NCBI RefSeq assembly: GCF_029633865.1
Contig: NC_079222.1
Span: 34,694,348-34,758,347 of the forward strand
Reading direction: 5' to 3'
Source of the DNA: Lampris incognitus
Lineage: Eukaryota > Chordata > Actinopteri > Lampriformes > Lampridae
Length of the DNA: 64,000 nt
A program made the translations under genes and the position numbers. The notes under the pieces are model-generated. The model was not told the DNA's origin and did not search any database. It worked only from the letters and a program-made list of their open reading frames with translations. The stretch's first letter is position 1, and each line of letters opens with the position of its first letter. Shown here one piece after another: positions 60,418-64,000 of the stretch.

Positions 60418-60709
60418 CCGGACTCGATGAAGCAGCAATCATTGGCAACGCTGTCTTCGGGAGGGGGGCGGAGTCGGCTTGTGTTCGTCATGTGAATGCG
60501 TCTCTGTGTGTGTCGGAAAAACAGTGGTTCGGCTTGGATTCGCCTTGTCACGAAAGTGGGGAGGCGCTTTCCTTCGAGACTGCCGGCCGGAGAGATGCAG
60601 TTGGCGAACGCATGCAATACGAGGGTGGGTGTTTGAATTAAAATAGGGATCAATTGGCCACTAAATTGGGAGAAAAAAGGGAAAAATCAGAAATAAATTT
60701 AAAAAAAAA
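60418..60709 (+). mobile_element. SINE-D inside the LINE
   Basis: Ends in GATCAATTGGCCACTAAATT, GGGAGAAAAAAGGG, AGAAATAAATTT and a poly-A run. TSD AAAAGCAGAGCTG at 60405-60417 and 60710-60722. Its head is not clearly tRNA-like. The tail resembles that of SINE-C. Confidence 0.82.
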
Positions 60710-60726
60710 AAAAGCAGAGCTGTAAT

Positions 60727-62779
60727 TACAATAACTTCTGTTGAATTTAACACGTTTAATCACATAATCATGCTGACACATTGGTGTTAGTTCAGCTGAG
60801 CTTAAAATGTTTTGCAGCTGATTTTCGTTTGTACTCAGCATCTGGTGCCTCTCATGTCAGTGTCCAACAATAGTCGGCCAGCATTGATGGATTCCAGTTG
60901 CCCTGATGCCTCTTTTCCATGGTCGCAATGTCTTGGTGAAACCTTTCACCATGTTTGTCACTAACGGCAACAAGATCAGCAGGGAAGACCAAGTGTGAAT
61001 GTAGAAAATGAATTTTCAATGACACGTTGCACTTCATGGGTTTGTGTGCTTTAAGCATGTTGTCAAGCAGCTCAGTGTAGTTTGGTGCTCTGTAGTTGCC
61101 AAGAAAATTCTCAACAACATCCTTAAATACCGTCCATGCTATTTTCACTGAACCCACTAGCAGGTCTTCTAACTCCCTGGTCATCAATGACAGATGACTT
61201 GTGGACCAACAAAAATGCCTTCCTTAATCTTGGCATCACTTATTCTTGGAAACATCTGTCTCAAATAGTGAAATCCATCACCTTCTTTGTTCATTGCTTT
61301 CAAAAAATGTTTCATCAATCCGAGTTTTATATGAAGAAGAGGCAGAAATATCTTTGTTGGGTCGACAAGTGGTTTATGCGCCACACTGTTCTGCCCTGGA
61401 AGGAAATGCTTATGGGGCAGCCAGTTCTTTTTAATATGATGTGACTCTTGAGCACGGCTATCCCATTCGCAAAGGAAACAACAATACTTTGTATATCCGA
61501 GCTGCATTCCTAGTAGTAGTACCAATACTTCTAGATCACCACAGATGTTCCAGTCGTAATTGTTGTACTGTATGTGTTTCAACAACAGTTCCATGCTATT
61601 GTAGGTTTCTTTCATGTGTACTGCATAGCCAGTGGGTACTGAAGGGTGGATATTGCCATTGTGTAACAGGACAGCTTTCAGGCTTAACTTTGATGAATCT
61701 ATAAAAAGATGCCATTGTTGTGGGTCGTGCACACAACCCAAAGCCATGGACAGTCCATCAATGGCAGTGCAGAAACAGGTTGTCAACCTGCATAAAGAAG
61801 TTTTTGTACCTGGTGATAGCAAACCCCCTCCTAGCAATCTTGAACCGAGTAGTTCTGCCTTAGTTTTTGACAAATCTAAGTCCCAGACTAGGTAATTTAA
61901 TTCTGGTTGTGTTATCAGATGAGGATAACCAGGCATAACGTGTTCAACATCTGGTTCAGCATTGTTTTCCACATCTGGTTCATTCGTCATGGCATCTTCA
62001 TCTGCCTCATCTAGGCTCCATGTCTCTGGTGGTTTTGGTACTGGCGGTCATCATGTGGCACTGGTCTCATGGCTGAAGGCAGATTGGGGTATTCAATAGA
62101 TTTCTTATTTTTAGTAGAGAGGCCAGATACATTGGTCAGACAGAAGTAACAGTCCGCCACGTGATCTTTCTGTTCTCGCCACGTCATTGGTACTGCAAAT
62201 GGCATTGACTTCCAAGTACCTCTGAGCCAAGCTCTCAGGTTGACTGCACATGTTGCACAGCAAATGTGAGGAGCCCAGGGTTTCTCTTGGTCACCAATTT
62301 TACATCAGCAGTACAGCTCATAGGCTTTCTTAATAAGTGCAGTTATGGTGCGTCTTTGAGCCTTAAGCGTATCCTCACCACAGATGAAACAGGATGTATT
62401 GCAGCCGTTGCAACATTGACGAGACATTTCTGCTGTATTAAATCTTTCTGAAGACAATAAATCCTCTTGTTAAGTATACTCACTATGCTATTGCCTGAAG
62501 AACATGTGCATCAACATGTGTCCAAACAGCATCTGTAAATGTGAGCAGCTTTTATAGCTTGTCTGCCAGCATCATGGCCCGGCATGCTTGGACTGACCAA
62601 AACAGCTTGCTTTGTTGGCACTAGTGGATTTAAAATATGACGCGAAATCACAAAAAAATAGGTTATATCAACAAAACGGTATGTGATAGGGACATTTTAA
62701 GGCGATTTTCAGGATCAGCAGCCCAAAATCCATAAACTAGACCCAAAGGTGTTCAAGAAGCAAAACCTTCGTTGTCCAG
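60727..62779 (-). mobile_element. Unclassified mobile unit inserted in a LINE
   Basis: On the minus strand the LINE frame breaks at ...TTGATTACA and resumes at ATTACAGCTCTGCTTT, so ATTACA is present on both sides, as expected of a 6-bp (or shorter) TSD. About 2053 bp between the two carries one intronless gene (62427-60792) with about 350 bp upstream and 65 bp downstream. The ends do not form an obvious inverted repeat and there is no poly-A. Confidence 0.72.
60792..62427 (-). pseudogene. Cys-rich transposase-like protein of unnamed family, inactivated
   Basis: ATG at 62427-62425 starts MSRQCCNGCNTSCFICGEDT, with further Cys pairs in HICCATCAVNLRAW and DCYFCLTNVSG: a likely N-terminal zinc-binding region. 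The middle (61990-61184, 268 codons open) has DPQQWHLFIDSSKLSLKAVL, NICGDLEVLVLLLGMQLGYT, KYCCFLCEWDSRAQESHHIK and DPTKIFLPLLHIKLGLMKHF. The C-terminal part in a shifted frame has SLKIHFLHSHLVFPADLVAV, DKHGERFHQDIATMEKRHQG and MLADYCWTL, ending AAKHFKLS at 60794. Total about 545 residues. Lesions: one TGA (near 62310), frameshifts near 62040 and 61190, and one near the C-terminus. I recall similar unnamed proteins in many fish and invertebrate genomes, but cannot give a family. Confidence 0.7.
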
Positions 62780-62970
62780 TGTAATCAATAAACAACATTC
62801 TGACGTAGGTATGTTTCTTTTCAAGGTGTACTAAAGCAGTGTGCAGACAGGAAAGGATGCCGTCTGGGCCAGCACCTTTATGAGTCTTAACCCTTTTAAA
62901 AGTTTTCCGCACCTCAGCCAAGTAGCTATGTAAATGATCACACAGCTTTCTCAAGAGAAGGCTCCATTAC

Positions 62971-64000
62971 ACTCAAGTACATTTAAACAAACAACAAACA
63001 GTTTCTCCTGGGACAAGACTCGCTTATGCTCAATTACCTTTAGGTCTGTTTTAACACAAAACAGGTTCTGCGTAACACAAGTAGGTACTCAAACAGTCAA
63101 GTCTGGTGGTAGAGGGCAAATGTTCCATGAGAATAACAAGAGTAAGAAGATAAAGGCACTTGTAGTTGCTTATTTTTATGATTACTATCACGTATGACGA
63201 TTGTTGGAAAAATTCTTTTCTGCCATGCTTTTTGTCAGTTTTGTTGTCATCATATGAACCTCGCAGAGGTGAATAGACTAAATAGTGTTCATCTTAATAA
63301 ATGCTTAAAATACTAAATACACCTAAGTGCAAAAGTGCTCCACAACATCAATGTTGGGGTAACTAAGAGATTTGCTGAAAAAAATGTTTTTTTACATGGA
63401 TAAATTAACAACTGCAGTACATTTTACTGTCTTAAAGGCATTAATACAGATCTTGGACAGAGGTCGTCACATAATTTGGCGGTGCTTTGGAAACGGTGAT
63501 CTTTATAGATACTTCACTTTTAAGTAAAACAGTATTTTAAGTAAAACAGTATAGTTGTAACTAAGAGATTCGTTGAACAAAAGCATCGTTTACATGGATA
63601 GATTAACAACGTTTTCAGCGGTGTCACCCAGTACCGGTGTGAAGATGAAAGCACCAATTCATGTTTGTGGCGGGCTCACCCAGTATCGTCCATGCAGTGT
63701 CTTTGTCCACATCTGCGTCCGAGTTTGTCTTCGTTTGATGGCTGGGAGAGCTGGCGCTGGATCGGTTGGGAGAGCTTGTTCAACTGCACCCTGCGGGCCC
63801 AGGGACCACGGCCCTGCCTGGAACTGTGCCCAAACAAGTAATACCGAGGCGTTCTGACAGGACGTGGAAGTGGGGCAGGCTAAGCTAACCGCTAGCCCAT
63901 GCAGACCGGCAGTTCGGATAACACTGAGGGCGGTCTGGCAGCGGCCTCGCCTAGCCTTGATTGTGTTTTAGTGTTGTCGTGTGGAGTGTGCGGAGGTGTG
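62971..64000. other. No recognised gene
   Basis: A block containing TAACTAAGAGATT and ACATGGATA-ATTAACAAC occurs at 63359-63412 and again at 63556-63610. The frame at 63573-63857 has no recognisable domain. No erbin coding exon is seen. Confidence 0.4.

Larger units (their letters stand above)
59470..62970 (-). mobile_element. Rex1-like LINE with two nested insertions
   Basis: Minus-strand reverse-transcriptase pieces: VRKTFKRVKTHKGAGPDGIL and HLEKKHTYVRMLFIDY (62960-62780) continue, after a large insertion, as YSSAFNTNVPSRLVLKLRAL, TGAPQGCRLSPLLYSLFTHD, FEDDTTVNG (usual FADDTT) and CHDNYLSLNISKTKEITVDF (60726-59990), then a C-terminus ending RLLNS near 59489. An internal deletion removed part of the RT after GPDGIL. 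SINE-D (60418-60709) and the mobile unit at 60727-62779 interrupt it. Confidence 0.85.

Noticed and set aside
63573-63857. Plus-strand frame of 94 codons near the right edge
   Set aside because: No recognisable domain, Cys/Arg-rich GC-biased translation, no splice context.

Overview
This is a piece of a ray-finned (teleost) fish chromosome: split genes with GT/AG introns, two CpG-rich promoter regions, and introns packed with tRNA-derived SINEs, Tc1/mariner and hAT elements and LINE fragments of types common in fish.

Region 1-23.4 kb holds one complete protein gene, nln (neurolysin, an M3 zinc oligopeptidase), on the + strand. I could join 13 exons (485 to 23284) with consistent GT/AG sites and phases into a 712-codon frame. 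The gene starts in a GC-rich, probably bidirectional promoter (about 300-480) with a perfect NRF1-type palindrome. On the other strand a good 5' splice donor at 291 suggests the first, non-coding exon of a divergent gene. In human the order is SGTB (-), NLN (+), ERBIN (+), so the divergent exon is probably sgtb.

Region 25.4-27.7 kb is a CpG island with no convincing coding frame but with candidate 5'-UTR exons on the + strand. By synteny it is probably the promoter of erbin. Everything from there to 64 kb would then be erbin intron 1; I find no host coding exon in it.

The rest is repeats, often nested. SINE-A, a tRNA-derived family, has 17 copies. SINE-B has a shared tRNA-like head joined to two different LINE-type tails. 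Three Tc1/mariner relics, hAT MITEs, two fold-back elements with telomere-like cores, five LINE 3' fragments, one nested LINE and a broken transposase-like gene account for most of the remainder. Exact target-site duplications (TSDs) can be read for many of them.

The most unusual items are: (i) a mobile unit at 60.7-62.8 kb coding for a Cys-rich protein of about 545 residues that I cannot assign to a named family, inserted cleanly into a LINE reverse-transcriptase frame; (ii) a retroposed tRNA-Asn joined to a SINE-B that lacks its own B box, the two sharing one 13-bp TSD; (iii) a pair of fold-back elements with telomere-like loops; and (iv) an 86-nt GA tract and an 88-nt CT tract 1.2 kb apart in the same nln intron.
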